Part shown: piece by piece, positions 33,575 to 43,954 of the stretch
How the letters are laid out: the number at the start of each line of letters is the position of its first letter
Position numbering within the stretch: position 1 is the first letter of the stretch
Assembly (NCBI GenBank): GCA_033557465.1
Contig: JAWIIG010000037.1
Location: forward strand, 2,976,001 to 3,040,000
Origin: Ichthyophis bannanicus
Lineage: Eukaryota > Chordata > Amphibia > Gymnophiona > Ichthyophiidae
Direction: 5' to 3'
DNA length: 64,000 nt
Translations under genes and position numbers: made by a program
Notes under the pieces: generated by a model
Databases searched by the model: none
What the model was told of the DNA's origin: nothing
Seen by the model: only the letters and a program-made list of their open reading frames with translations

Positions 33575-34035
33575 AAGATTTGACTTGTCCAAGCCATGGG
33601 TTTTTGAATAATGTCATATAGACTGAAAAGTTGGACAATAAAAAAGGTTGACAGGAAGAAAATCAATGACTTTGAATTACTGTACTGTGAAGAATACTGT
33701 GTATACCATGGACTGCCCTAAGAACAAACCAGTCAGTACTAGAGGAGACTAAACCTAAGCTTTCTTTAGAAGCTCAGATGACAAGAATTCAACTTTCATA
33801 CTTTGGACACATCATGTGAAGAGTGAGATAATTAGAGAAAGACATCATACCTGGCAATGTTGAAGGTCAATGCAAAAGAGGAAGACCAGCAATGTGATGG
33901 ATCGATGCAATAGCAGCAGCTATGGATGCCACTCTATCAACAATTAGATATATGACTGAAGACTGAACTCAGTTTAGGACAACTGTCCAGAGGGTTACCA
34001 TGTGTTGGGACCAACTCGATGGCAGTTAACAAGAA
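33575..34035 (+). pseudogene. RTE-type LINE, C-terminal fragment and 3' end
   Basis: One frame reads LSYFGHIM, then GNVEGQCKRGRPAM, WIDAI, and a C-terminal TVQRVTM block, the usual RTE C-terminus. Five in-frame stops interrupt it. Most are TGA where the family has CGA. The end 'gggaccaactcgatggcagt' resembles the tail of the SINE at 54615-54783. Confidence 0.72.
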
Positions 34036-34049
34036 GAAGGAAGTGAGGA

Positions 34050-34465
34050 CTCTTTTATTTAAGACTGAAGGTAAACTGGCGTAAGCCAATTTGTTGTTTA
34101 CGATCTAGCCAGCAAGATATACGTATGTCAGGTTCCTTCATTCAGAGAAGTGGACAAGTCTAGGATAGAAGTTTGCATATTCTTAGTGGTAGATCTGGTG
34201 CTGTGGAATGACTTTTCAGCAGCATTATGATGAGAACTGAACTGTTTAAAGACCAAATTAAAACTGAAGGTGTTCCCAGTAAAAGATAATACTGATTAGG
34301 GAAGTTAGGATTTCTGTTAAATTCTCTAAAATTCTATTGTAATTGTTTTATTTCTTTTCTGTTATATTGTTATATTTTTTTATTTTTGATTGTAAATCAC
34401 TTTGTAAGTCCTTTTGATCGAAAATGGTTTAAAACCATTTTTAAGTCAATAATAAATCGAGAGAT
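34050..34465 (+). pseudogene. L2-type LINE 3' fragment
   Basis: A short C-terminal coding remnant is followed by 'gattgtaaatcactttgtaa' and 'tcaataataaatcg', the type of 3' end carried by L2-like LINEs here. Strongly decayed. Confidence 0.4.
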
Positions 34466-34810
34466 AGAGATCATATTATATACTCTGGTTTAGGACTGAA
34501 ATTCATTCTTTTTGTGGTATGCACAAAAGAAACCCACTTGGAGACCCTTCCCGTACAGAACACAACACTGATATCACTGACATACATTCTAGCAGCTCCA
34601 TAGAATAGAAGGCAAGATGACCACGAGCAAGCAGAAAATTAGTGTAACTCCTGCTTCATCTTCTATTCATATGCAGGGATACTTTGGGCCGCTTTGGAGT
34701 ATGAAGACACCCCATGCTCCCAGGATTCTTTGCTGGTGGCATCGGTACCAGCTCTTTGGGTGGCTGAGCACCCCCCCAATTTTCTCTCCTGTGCTCCTAT
34801 GGCTCTAGAG
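34466..34810. other. No recognisable feature
   Basis: About 350 bp of unique-looking sequence without a convincing frame or repeat. Confidence 0.4.
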
Positions 34811-35010
34811 TTATTTATTTATTTATTTATTTAGTTAACCGAATTTATATACCGTCTTTCTACAAATCAAGACGGTTTACATAGAACATTTAAGATAGAG
34901 TGTTTCCACTGTTTACATAGAACATATAACCAAGTAAAAAATGTATATAACATGTCTATAAATAACTAAGCATAAAGATAGAACTATTTACAAGGTAATT
35001 ACCAAGGTAT
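34811..35010 (-). mobile_element. L2-type LINE 3' end, inverted
   Basis: It begins with a (TTTA)n run and 'accgaatttatataccgtct' to 'gacggtttacatag', the reverse complement of an L2-like hairpin tail. A similar tail starts the element at 35572. Confidence 0.6.
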
Positions 35011-35571
35011 CAGAGTTAATGATCCATGAGGCAGGAGAAGCAGGAAGGAAGAGATTGGATCTCCTAGGCTACTTCTCTTGCTTCCCCCTGCAGCCTATTA
35101 GCCAGTTAAAATATGTCTGACCAGTTAGCTGCAGGGAGATCAGAGAGCTGCTGCAGTGTAGGAAAAATAGACTTCCTGCCTTTAGTTTGCCATAAAGAGG
35201 GGAAGAGGTACAGAGGGAGGGACTGGGAGGTGATACAGGAACTGATTAAAGGAAGGGAAGAGAAGGGAAGGAAAGGCTGAGGAACTATGAGAGGGATGAG
35301 GGAGCTGCTGGCAGAGGAGCTAATAGAGGGGATGGGGGGGGGGGGGGGGAGAGAAAGAGAGAGAGAGCAATGGATAGTAGTAAAAGGGGAGCTGGGAGCT
35401 GTAATATTGCTGTGAGGATCTAGAGGAGAACTGAAACAAGGGATCCTGGCTGGGAGAAGAGGAAAAGAACTAAGGGAAAGGATATGTAGAAGGGGGCTGA
35501 TAGAAACAGGCTGAAAGAAACAAGATAGACTGTGAGATGGAGGATGGAGCTGAGAGAAGGGATGTAATTTA
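35011..35571. other. Purine-rich unique stretch
   Basis: G/A-rich DNA (35200-35560) with a G run of about 15 bases near 35335-35350 and a short (GA)n. No gene seen. Confidence 0.5.
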
Positions 35572-36890
35572 TTTATTTACATTTCTTATCTACCGCACTA
35601 TTCGATATCAGCGCGGTTTACATCGAACAAAAAATTTCAGAACATATACATGTTTCTGAGTTTACAATAAAACAGGATAACAAAACTTGGATAACAGGTA
35701 CTTACAAGTAACAGGAACAGCCAACTTGGCATACGAGTATAACTATTTACATCATCAAGTTACAGAAAATAGATGTATAATTAATGGTCAGTATCATGGC
35801 TCACTAGGTGATTTGGTGTCACTATCAGTCTTGGAGTGGGGGCATGCTTCTGTGATCGTTGGGAAGTATTTGAGGAATAAGTAGTGTTTGAGGGCCTTTC
35901 TAAATTGAATTAGGCTAGTGATTTCTCTAATGTTTGTTGGCAAGGCGTTCCAGAGTTTTGGAGCACGGAGACTGAAAGCCCTGTTTTCTGTCGTTGTGGT
36001 ACATCTTGTGAGTTCTCGAGGCATCGTTAGCATATTTACAGCTATTGATCTTCTTGATCTATTCGGGGTTATGGGTTTGATGAGGTCAGTTAAAGATGTG
36101 GAGGAGAGATTATTTACTGCCTTGAAGGTCATTAACAATGTCTTGAAGATGATCCTAGCATGAATAGGAAGCCAGTGTAACTTCATCAAAAGGGGCGTCA
36201 CATGTTCACTCCTAGATGCCCCATGTAGAACCCTCGCTGCACTATGCATTGCGAGCTGTAAGGGGTTCAAGGTGGCTTGAGGTAGGCCTAGTAAAATGAC
36301 ATTTACATAATCCAAGTGAGGCATGATCAGAGCCTGGTAGATGGTACGGAAGCCTTCTGGTTCAAGAATGGGGCGAAGATGTCTGAGTGAACGGATCTTG
36401 TAGTATATAGATCTTACAGTATTGGCTATATGTGCCTTCATGTCGAGGTTTCGATCAAGTGTAACACCTAGGTACCTTATTGTGGGCTTTGTTTGTAGAT
36501 CATCTTCTTTCACTTTCAAGTATTGTGGGGGGATGAAATTCGGATTCTTCGATATGAAGAGCACCTCTGTCTTCTTATGTTGGATCCTGAGGTTTTGTGA
36601 CGTGAGCCATTCCGATATGGCATTAAAGCAATTGGTCAGGGGGGCTAGGTCTAATTTGTCTAAGTCAAAAGGCATATAAAGGAGTACATCATCCGCATAA
36701 ATCATGCAACTTACATTGAAGGACCGGATGATCTTACAGATCGGTTGCATGTATATATTGAATAACAAAGCGGAGAAGGAGGATCCCTGTGGAACCCCCT
36801 GACCTTGGTGAAATGGTTCTGAAATTGCTCCAGCAGATCGAACATGTTGCCATCTTCCGGACAAGTATGATCTGCACCATTCCAGTGCAG
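35572..36890 (-). pseudogene. 5'-truncated L2-type LINE with open reverse-transcriptase part
   Basis: A frame of 356 codons (36864-35794) starts inside the reverse transcriptase at GVPQGSSFSALLF. It keeps YADDVLLY, TIRYLGVTLD, HLDYVN, LHWLPIHARIIFK, AFSLRAPKLWNALP and FRKALKHYLF. The 3' UTR ends 'gcgcggtttacatcg' to 'ttatttatttac' (inverted tail). The endonuclease and the first half of the polymerase are missing, so this is a 5'-truncated insertion. No stop interrupts what remains, which suggests moderate age. Confidence 0.86.
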
Positions 36891-37027
36891 TTCCACTGAC
36901 GCCTTTCTCTTTTAGCCGTATTCTGGAAGAGATGTGGCATGGGCTGTGATAAGAAGAGAAGTGTGTCAGAGACTAAAATGAGGGAGAATGGAGGGTAACA
37001 ACATTTGCTTTTTTCACAAAAATAAAA

Positions 37028-37400
37028 ATATAGGGCCCGATATTTGAAAGGCATTTATATGGTTTACAGTCCAGTAAACCATGTAAATGCCTTAAATCGG
37101 AATATTCAATGGCACATACATTGTTAATGCCATTAAATATCCCCTTCTAACCCCGCTACAAGCCATACTATCCAGTTAGCATCAGGGTGTGTTGGGGGGG
37201 GGGGGTTCCGGGATGGAGCAGAGGCAGAGACTGTTGCTAACTGGGTAGTGGTGATATTGCGTCTAGTTTACCCACGGAAGATAACTAGGTAGTGCTGCAA
37301 TATCGCCGCTATCCAGTTAGCTTTGGTGGCTCTGGGGCCTGTGTGGCGACCCTGGATATTCAATATTGTCACCACGGCATTGACTGATGAAATTTCAGTT
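37028..37400 (+). repeat. Uncharacterised dispersed repeat, copy 1
   Basis: Shares several ordered blocks with 43955-44345 in opposite orientation: 'aaggcatttatatggttta', 'attcaatggcacatacattg', 'tgcaatatcgccgct' and 'ccagttagctttggtggct'. It contains its own small palindromes and a G run near 37192-37206. It is not a known family to me. Confidence 0.6.
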
Positions 37401-37869
37401 CCAGGAGTTCTGCCTTTAGTTGCTGTTTAGAATGAGCACATATATCCATTCAAAACTACACCAATTAAGTTAGTGGGACTGGGACATTGTTTAAGAATCT
37501 AAATTTATATTTTCTGCCTCCCCTTTGTTTGCCACAATACTGACTTTTAACAATTGTTTTAGAAGCAGGATTAGCTGTTGTGTGTCAGCAGCAATCCCAG
37601 AACGCAATCCAAGAGGAGGAAGGGGGAAGGGAAATAGTATTCTTTTGTTTGTACTTGTAGAATTTCAGGCAACTGAATTGGTGGAGCGAGTGAAGGACAT
37701 TCTGATAAGAAGTTATTTCAGATCTGATGCAGCACACCTGTGGACAACAGCGACCCCTACTGCAACTACATAATGCTGACTTTTGTGTGACCTTTTGAAC
37801 TGGTTCAAGCTTGTTTGCAATTTATATAGAATGGTATAATGGTATAAACAGTATTGTGTGTTCTCTCCT
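37401..37869. other. No recognisable feature
   Basis: About 470 bp, possibly decayed retroviral sequence preceding the env remnant, but no motif supports it. Confidence 0.3.
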
Positions 37870-38660
37870 TCTGCTCTCTCTCTGGAGAGTGGCGGGTGTC
37901 TGCTGCATTATGTTTTAAATGCTGTCATGTATCCAAGAATATCAGGGTTTCACTGCTGTTGTACTTAATCCTTTTTATCGGGTGGCTACTACACAGTCTG
38001 TATCCAGCCCACCATTGTCACCGTTGCTTCCCCCTTTGCTGCCCACTTGAATGATACTGACACTTGGACTCTTGAAGGTTTCTCCAACGGTCACCTCTGT
38101 TTGATCTACTTCCTTCCTGTATGAACTGTTGCTGACCAAGATAATTGCTGCCAAACCTGCTCCTTGGGACACCATCTGTTTCCTTCATCCTGATGGACAA
38201 TTAGTTTTACTTCTGCGTGTTCACAATACAACCCACATCTCCAAAGAAGTTCTCACTCCAGACCTCTGCCATAACTGCTGAACTACGCCATCTGCAATGC
38301 TTACTGTATGTTCAAATGAAAGCTGTTATTGATTCTATTAGTAAGTTGTCAGAGTCATTGGAACAAAATACACAAATGACTCTGCAAAAATAGACAAGTG
38401 CTAGATTTGCTCCTTGCTTCTGAATGAGGCCTTTTGTTCTTTTATTAATGCCACTATTTGTTGTATAGTCATAGCGAATCATTCAGTGTTTGTGCTTAAT
38501 GCTGTGGATAAAATACGCCACCTGTCAGATTTACATATTGATGACTTTAAGGGAAGACTGAATGTAGGTAATTGGTTAACATGCCATACACATGTGAATG
38601 CTTCCTATGCCACAGTCCCCACTTCAGAATTCTCTGACTTGGTCTTATCTCCTCCACAAT
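37870..38660 (+). pseudogene. Endogenous retrovirus A, env remnant
   Basis: Broken frames near 37,950-38,660 contain a transmembrane-subunit signature: a heptad-rich stretch, then a cysteine cluster of the C-x7-CC form near 38,430-38,460. Several frameshifts and stops interrupt it. It sits directly before a polypurine run and LTR, the normal place for env. It is an old degraded copy; no functional protein is possible. Confidence 0.55.
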
Positions 38661-38671
38661 AAAAAAAAAAA

Positions 38672-39288
38672 TAAAAAAAAATGGGAGAATTGTAGAGATT
38701 ATAAGGTTTAGGTATATGTTCCTGGTTCATAATCACTCAATGGCCTCTGTTCTGCTCTAATAAAAATATGTCAACCAAACTACTATACAGTGGGCAAGAA
38801 GAAACAGGCCAGCATAAAGAACCATATAAGGAAATATCATATATTATAAGCCTTAGCAAAGTGTATACTTGGATTAAAGGATCCATGCAGAGACTTTTTG
38901 CAGAAGGCACATACACAGGAAACCATGCAAAGCTGGGCCGTTAGCCCTGAAGACAGTAGACAGTTGACAGGTGGTGAGTATAACCAAGACAGAGGCCTTA
39001 GAGGTGTTGAAACAGGAACAGAGGGGTCAGAGAGGTCAGCAGCAGGAAACGAAGGGAGGGGGGAGAAAAGACACAGAGAAGGCTCACAGAAGGATGAATG
39101 TGGAGACTGCATACACGGAAGCAAAAAATGTATATATGTAACACGACTATTGTACTCAGTGGGAAGAGGGATTCTGATGTCTGAGGACTGACAGAAATTC
39201 TCCTCTCCTGCCTGTATTGTTCCATCAGTTATCTAATAAACAGAGATTCTGATTGCACCTGTACTGACTTTTGGATCTGGAATATACA
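38672..39288 (+). mobile_element. Retrovirus A polypurine tract and 3' LTR
   Basis: A purine tract (38672-38690, A-run then TGGGAGAA) precedes an LTR that starts TGTAGAG at 38691 and probably ends TATACA at 39288, about 598 bp. An AATAAA lies near 39235. TGTA/TACA ends are a proper inverted pair. No 5' LTR is in the window. Confidence 0.6.
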
Positions 39289-39294
39289 GGAAAT

Positions 39295-39740
39295 TAGTGA
39301 TAATTAGTAATCGGTCTCTTATAAGTAACAGGGCCTTACAACGTAAGGATCTTAATATGTACACCTTAGAGGAAGGGCGGGATAGAGGTGATATGATTGA
39401 GATGTTTAAATACCTCCGTGGCATAAATGTTCAGGGAGAGAGCCTCTTTCAATTGAAAGCAAGTTCTGTTACGAGGGGACATGGGATGAGGGTGAAGGGA
39501 GATAGATTCAGGAGTGATATGCGGAAATATTTCTTTACAGAAAGAGTAGTGGATCCATGGAATAGTCTCCCAGTGGAGGTGGTAGAGATGAGGACAGTAA
39601 CTGAATTCAAAAAAGCATGGGACCAACACAGAGGATCTCTAAAGGTAAAAAGTGGACTGTTGTAGTTATTGTTATGGAAGGACAGACTAGATGGGCCATG
39701 TGGTCTTTTTCTGTCATCATGTTTCTATGTTTCTAAACTA
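39295..39740 (+). pseudogene. CR1 (second subfamily) C-terminus and 3' end
   Basis: An open stretch (39297-39665) has LNMYTLEEGRDRGDMIEMF, FFTERVVDPWNSLPVEVV and FKKAWDQH, the CR1 ORF2 C-terminus. The 3' end 'gggccatgtggtctttttct' to 'gtttctatgtttctaa' follows. It is a 5'-truncated insertion lying within or beside the retroviral env B remnant. Confidence 0.85.
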
Positions 39741-39744
39741 GTAA

Positions 39745-40207
39745 AGCACTAACCCTTCTGGCCAAGCAAAGTACGCAAATGTGCACGGCCATTTATCAAA
39801 ATCGCTTAGCTCTAGATTATTTGTTAGCAGCTGAAGGTGGGGTATGTGGGAAGTTTAATCTAAGTAATTGTTGTTTACAGATTGATAATAATGGGCATGT
39901 AGTTGAAGATCTAGCCACACAGATGAGAGAGCAGACATTTGTGCCTGTCCAGACCTGGCACAGTTTAAAGATGGATGGGTGGTTTGGTTCATTGTTTTCC
40001 TGGATTGGTGGTCTAAAAGCCCTTATGTTAATTGTACTATTCATATTAGCCATGTGCTTATTGCTCCCTTGTCTCCTACCCCTTTGCTTACGCATGGTAA
40101 CATCATCAATTGATAACACTATAGAGCGGAAGGCAGCTGCTAAAGTATTAGCTATGTGGCAATATTACCCTATACCCCACGATGATGATGCTATTACACC
40201 AGTATAA
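39745..40207 (+). pseudogene. Endogenous retrovirus B, env transmembrane-subunit remnant
   Basis: An open stretch of about 142 codons holds the C-terminal part of a retroviral transmembrane subunit. It has a Leu-rich helix, a C-x7-CC cluster (CGKFNLSNCC), a Trp-rich membrane-proximal segment and a hydrophobic membrane span (about residues 74-102), then a short cytoplasmic tail and stop. The rest of env is missing upstream, where a CR1 fragment abuts. The cysteine spacing is one residue longer than the common C-x6-CC. It is a truncated relic and cannot mediate entry. Its 3' non-coding region is interrupted by the transposon at 40269-43072. Confidence 0.8.
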
Positions 40208-40265
40208 TGTGTGAATTGACTAATGAGTGATTTAATTCTCACCCTTCCTCACTTGCGGGTGAGAA

Positions 40266-43075
40266 TAACACAGGTACACTACCAAAAAACTGCCTCCAGT
40301 TTTGCAACTGATTCCTATAGATTTTGGGGTGCTGAATCCAGGAAAAATAGCCAAAATGTTCCATCACGTCACCTTTTCTTGCAAAATTAGATTTCTTTTT
40401 AGCCGACTGCAGTTTATTTTCTTGGCCCAAAATAGAGGTTGTAATGGTTAACTAACTAGAAACACTCCCTCATGATATTTTAGAGTGTTTTGTATTCATT
40501 TTATACATTAACAGGACAATTGGGAGGCGGGGGGCTAAATCCAGTACTCGCGCTGGCGCATGTTCTTTCCTGTTCGCCTCGCCTCGTTCGCTCGCTCAAA
40601 CACGGTGGTTGCGACATGAACGTTCCTGTCAAATTTCAGTTTCTTGCAAGTTCATTATTACCTTTTGTTTGCTCAGTCGTAATCCAGCTTTATTCCGAAG
40701 TGGTTCACTACAGTTGTAGTTTGCAGTGCTGTGTATTTGTGATGGCTCACAGAGCCAGAGGTTGCGTCAACTCTCCAGACAGTTTTTGTTTTATTTGTGG
40801 GGAATATACCGTGAAAAAGCGGCAGAGGAACATTTCTGCATTTATTAAAAAAGTATATTTCGCCTATTTCGGTTTGAAGTTAGGCGATCAAGACAAACTG
40901 TGGGCTCCTCACAAAGTGTGCAAGACATGTGAGGAAGATCTACGCTTATGGATGAAAGGTAAAAAACAAGCATTTCGTTTCGGAATACCTATGATGTGGC
41001 GTGAACAAAGAGACTACAGCAGTGACTGCTATTTTTGCTCTTGCATTGTGAAGGGATACAACTTAAAAAATAAGAACGTAATAAGTTACCCCAACCTTCC
41101 CTCAGCAATTAGGCCTATGCCTCATAGCAACGAAGTACCTGTGCCTGAACCACCAAAATCTTTGGATCATATTTGTGTGGACGGTTCTGATCATGATGAG
41201 ACTCATCAGATGGCTTTTCCCGATGAGTCCAGTACTTCCGAGTTTGAAACTGAACCAGATCCAAAACCTGAACTTTTCTCTCAAGCTGAATTGAATGATT
41301 TAGTCCGGGATTTAGGACTCCCAAAAGATGCTGCCCAACTGCTAGGTTCTCGTCTTAAACAGAAAAATCTATTGTCACCAGGAACAACTTTTTATTGGTA
41401 CTGCAACCGCGAGACACAATTTTTGAAGTATTTCAGCAAAGAGGAAGATTTGGTATTTTGCAACGATATATACGGAGTGATGGAAAAGTTTAAACTCAAG
41501 TATGATCCTGCTGAATGGCGGCTGTTCATTGATTCGTCAAAAGACAGCATAAAAGGTGTTTTTCTTCATAATGGCAACACATTCGCTTCAGTTCCTATTG
41601 CTCACTCTGTTATTCTCCAAGAAAAATACGAGAATTTGGCCCTGATTCTTCAGAAGATTCGTTATGATGAGCATAAGTGGATGATTTGTGGAGACTTTAA
41701 AATTCTATCCATGCTATTAGGGCAGCAATCCGGTTTCACCAAATATCCCTGCTTCCTTTGCTTGTGGGATAGCCGGGCCCACAACCTACACTGGGGGAAA
41801 AAAGACTGGCCAATTCGGGAGTATTTGAGACCCGGTGAGAAAAATGTTCTTCATGAGAGCTTGGTACCTCGTGATAAAATTCTATTACCACCTCTCCACA
41901 TTAAGTTGGGTCTCATTAAGCAATTCATCAAGTCCCTTCCAAAAGATGGTGAGTGCTTTCGGTACCTTTGCTCAAAGTTCCCCCGACTTTCTGAAGCAAA
42001 GCTAAAGGAAGGAGTGTTTGTTGGCCCTGATATAAGGAAACTCATTTCAGATGGAGCATTCGCTGAAACGATGTCTGAGAAGGAAAAAGAAGCCTGGGAT
42101 TCCTTCAAGGATGTTGTTCTCAAATTCTTGGGGAACAGGTGGGATGAGAACTATAAGGATATTGTTGCCAGGATGCTCAATGCCTTCAAAGAACAAGGCT
42201 GTAACATGAGCCTGAAAGTCCATTTCTTGCACTCCCATGTGAACTACTTTCCCGAAAACTTGGGGGCGTACAGTGAAGAACAAGGTGAAAGGTTTCACCA
42301 GGACATCAAGGACGCAGAGAGAAGGTACCAAGGAAGATGGAACACCACTATGATGGCTGATTTCTGCTGGTTGCTGCTGCGGGAAACCCCAGATGAAAAA
42401 TACGCCAAGCAGCGCACCAAGAGAAGCATTCGGGGGAAGAAGAAACGGGCCCACCAGGAGATTGATTGACCCAAGAATGACTTTAAAATCTAAACTGTGT
42501 TGACAAATATCGTGTTTTTACTAAACTTTGAAATAAAAATTTGCTAGTTATTACCACAGTGTCGGATCTCATTTATTAGAATTTTATTTTCACACCATCG
42601 GGTGTTTGTCTTCATGTATTGCAATGGTGCGGTTTGCGTTTTCTATTCTTACATACATACCTGTACAACATTTTTTGCACATTTCTTTGCTTTGCTTTGT
42701 GTCTAACCTCGCTCTTATATGCTCAATGTTTGTGCACATGTATGTGGCTGTTTTAAGTGCAGACAATTTTGCTACCATCACAGTGTGTTTTGTTGACATT
42801 ACTCTATTCTTATGTGCTGCCTTGTTACAATTTTCTTTATTCTTATTTGAATAACTACTAAACAATTAGTATAAAGAATTCATCCAAGAAACTTTTATCT
42901 CGATCGCACTCAATCTGAAACGTTCACCTCAAACTGCTAACCCAATGTAGCAAAAAATCTGTACGTGATGGAGCAAATTGGTTACCAGATTTGGATTCAG
43001 CGCACCAAAAAACGTAAAAATCAATCGAAACATTAGAGGCAGTTTAAAAAAAATTTTTTTAGTGCACCTGTGTAA
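40266..43075 (+). mobile_element. Complete CACAG-ended DNA transposon with intact ORF
   Basis: The ends are CACAGGTACACTA (40269-40281) and, inverted from 43072, CACAGGTGCACTA, with one mismatch. AAACTGCCTC follows at both ends after an A/T-rich spacer of unequal length. A TAA flanks each side (40266-40268, 43073-43075), consistent with a 3-bp target duplication. Two further subterminal motifs are mirrored: GGTGC-CTGAATCCA (40321-40340 and inverted near 42985-43000) and CCATCACGT (near 40361 and inverted near 42965). The 2,804-bp element carries one intronless ORF. It interrupts a retroviral 3' region between env and LTR, so it is younger than that provirus. CACAG ends with a 3-bp duplication suggest the CACTA/Mirage/Chapaev group; this is inference. 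Confidence 0.83.
40742..42469 (+). CDS. Putative DDE-type transposase, 575 aa, superfamily not assigned
   Basis: I prefer the ATG at 40742; the frame is open upstream to 40490 but that part is not protein-like. Residues 16-19 and 60-63 form a Cys2...Cys2 zinc-binding-like N-terminal domain (CFIC and CKTC), with a further CYFCSC at 96-101. Residues 130-185 are acidic and low-complexity. The core has D264 in LFIDSSKDS, D318 in MICGDFK, the CFLCLWD block (337-343), LPPLHIKLG with H386 and SEEQGERFHQDI (511-522), followed by RRYQGRWN. Two aspartates, a CxxC, a His and a late Glu are the arrangement expected of an RNase-H-fold transposase. The last 25 residues are strongly basic. An AATAAA lies near 42531. 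There is no stop or frameshift. A domesticated host gene is possible, but the TIRs around it argue for a mobile element. Confidence 0.78.
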   Translation: MAHRARGCVNSPDSFCFICGEYTVKKRQRNISAFIKKVYFAYFGLKLGDQDKLWAPHKVCKTCEEDLRLWMKGKKQAFRFGIPMMWREQRDYSSDCYFCSCIVKGYNLKNKNVISYPNLPSAIRPMPHSNEVPVPEPPKSLDHICVDGSDHDETHQMAFPDESSTSEFETEPDPKPELFSQAELNDLVRDLGLPKDAAQLLGSRLKQKNLLSPGTTFYWYCNRETQFLKYFSKEEDLVFCNDIYGVMEKFKLKYDPAEWRLFIDSSKDSIKGVFLHNGNTFASVPIAHSVILQEKYENLALILQKIRYDEHKWMICGDFKILSMLLGQQSGFTKYPCFLCLWDSRAHNLHWGKKDWPIREYLRPGEKNVLHESLVPRDKILLPPLHIKLGLIKQFIKSLPKDGECFRYLCSKFPRLSEAKLKEGVFVGPDIRKLISDGAFAETMSEKEKEAWDSFKDVVLKFLGNRWDENYKDIVARMLNAFKEQGCNMSLKVHFLHSHVNYFPENLGAYSEEQGERFHQDIKDAERRYQGRWNTTMMADFCWLLLRETPDEKYAKQRTKRSIRGKKKRAHQEID

Positions 43076-43077
43076 TC

Positions 43078-43649
43078 AAAGGGGGGAATGTGATAGGCTA
43101 TGGCCTAGCATGGCCTGCTACTATGAAAGGCATGTAAGTTAGGCCTGGATCCTAATTCCCATTATAGCTAGAAAAGAACCAAAAATCTGTGAAAAATGAG
43201 AAAACTGTTTTAAACTGCTTAATAAGAAGTTTTTATGAATTCATAAGTCTTCCATTATTCTCTTGTGTGTGAAAGAATAGAAATGTTTCAATATATGCAT
43301 TCCTGGAGCTAGAGATAACCTTGCAGTAGAGAAGTAATGAAATCAAGAACTGTACCATTGTTCAAGCAATCCTAAGGGAGGGGGCCGGTTGCTAGGCTCC
43401 GGAGGGATTTCTAATTGGACAAATGAAGGGAATGTAAAACCAATGAGAAGTTTGCATGTATCGAGTTGGAACCAATAGAAAGTTCTCATGTATCAAACTG
43501 AAAAAGAGGTATAAATGGTTATGTCTCTGTATAAACCTTTGCTCAGTTCCTTTTGAAGCTTTGACTGACTGGGCCTGTGCACAATAAACTGGCTTGGACT
43601 CTGTCAATTGACTCCTGTACTTATTCATTGATTGCACTTTGCTACAGCA
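43078..43649 (+). mobile_element. Retrovirus B polypurine tract and 3' LTR
   Basis: The purine tract AAAGGGGGGAA (43078-43088) leads directly into an LTR starting TGTGATAGG at 43089. TATAAATGG is at about 43510 and AATAAA at 43583. A probable CA end lies at 43649, giving about 561 bp. Together with the env remnant before 40207 this marks the 3' end of one provirus, split by the DNA transposon. No 5' LTR is visible here. Confidence 0.75.
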
Positions 43650-43954
43650 AGGTGATTCCCAATACTATCAAAATACTGCAAAAATGGTTAACAGATCCGT
43701 TCACAAAAAATGTGGTCAGCAAAAACTCAACTTCAATAAGATTTCTTCCCTTTAAAGGTTACAGACAGATGTCATTGTAACTCATATCTTTGGAACAGTA
43801 CAACAGGGCTCAAATTTAACAGTGGTTAGTATCACAGCATCAAGGCTTTCTGTGTTGCTGCTACTGCATCGTCATAGTCCCGTACTTACTAAATATGTAA
43901 ACTTATTCTATTGTATCCATTATTCTTCAAATACTCCTTGGACCCAATATTCTT
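43650..43954. other. No recognisable feature
   Basis: About 300 bp following the LTR, probably the old insertion site of the provirus. No gene. Confidence 0.4.

Noticed and set aside
40490..40741. Upstream 84 codons as part of the CACAG-element transposase
   Set aside because: Composition is unlike the rest and the ATG at 40742 directly precedes the zinc-binding-like domain.
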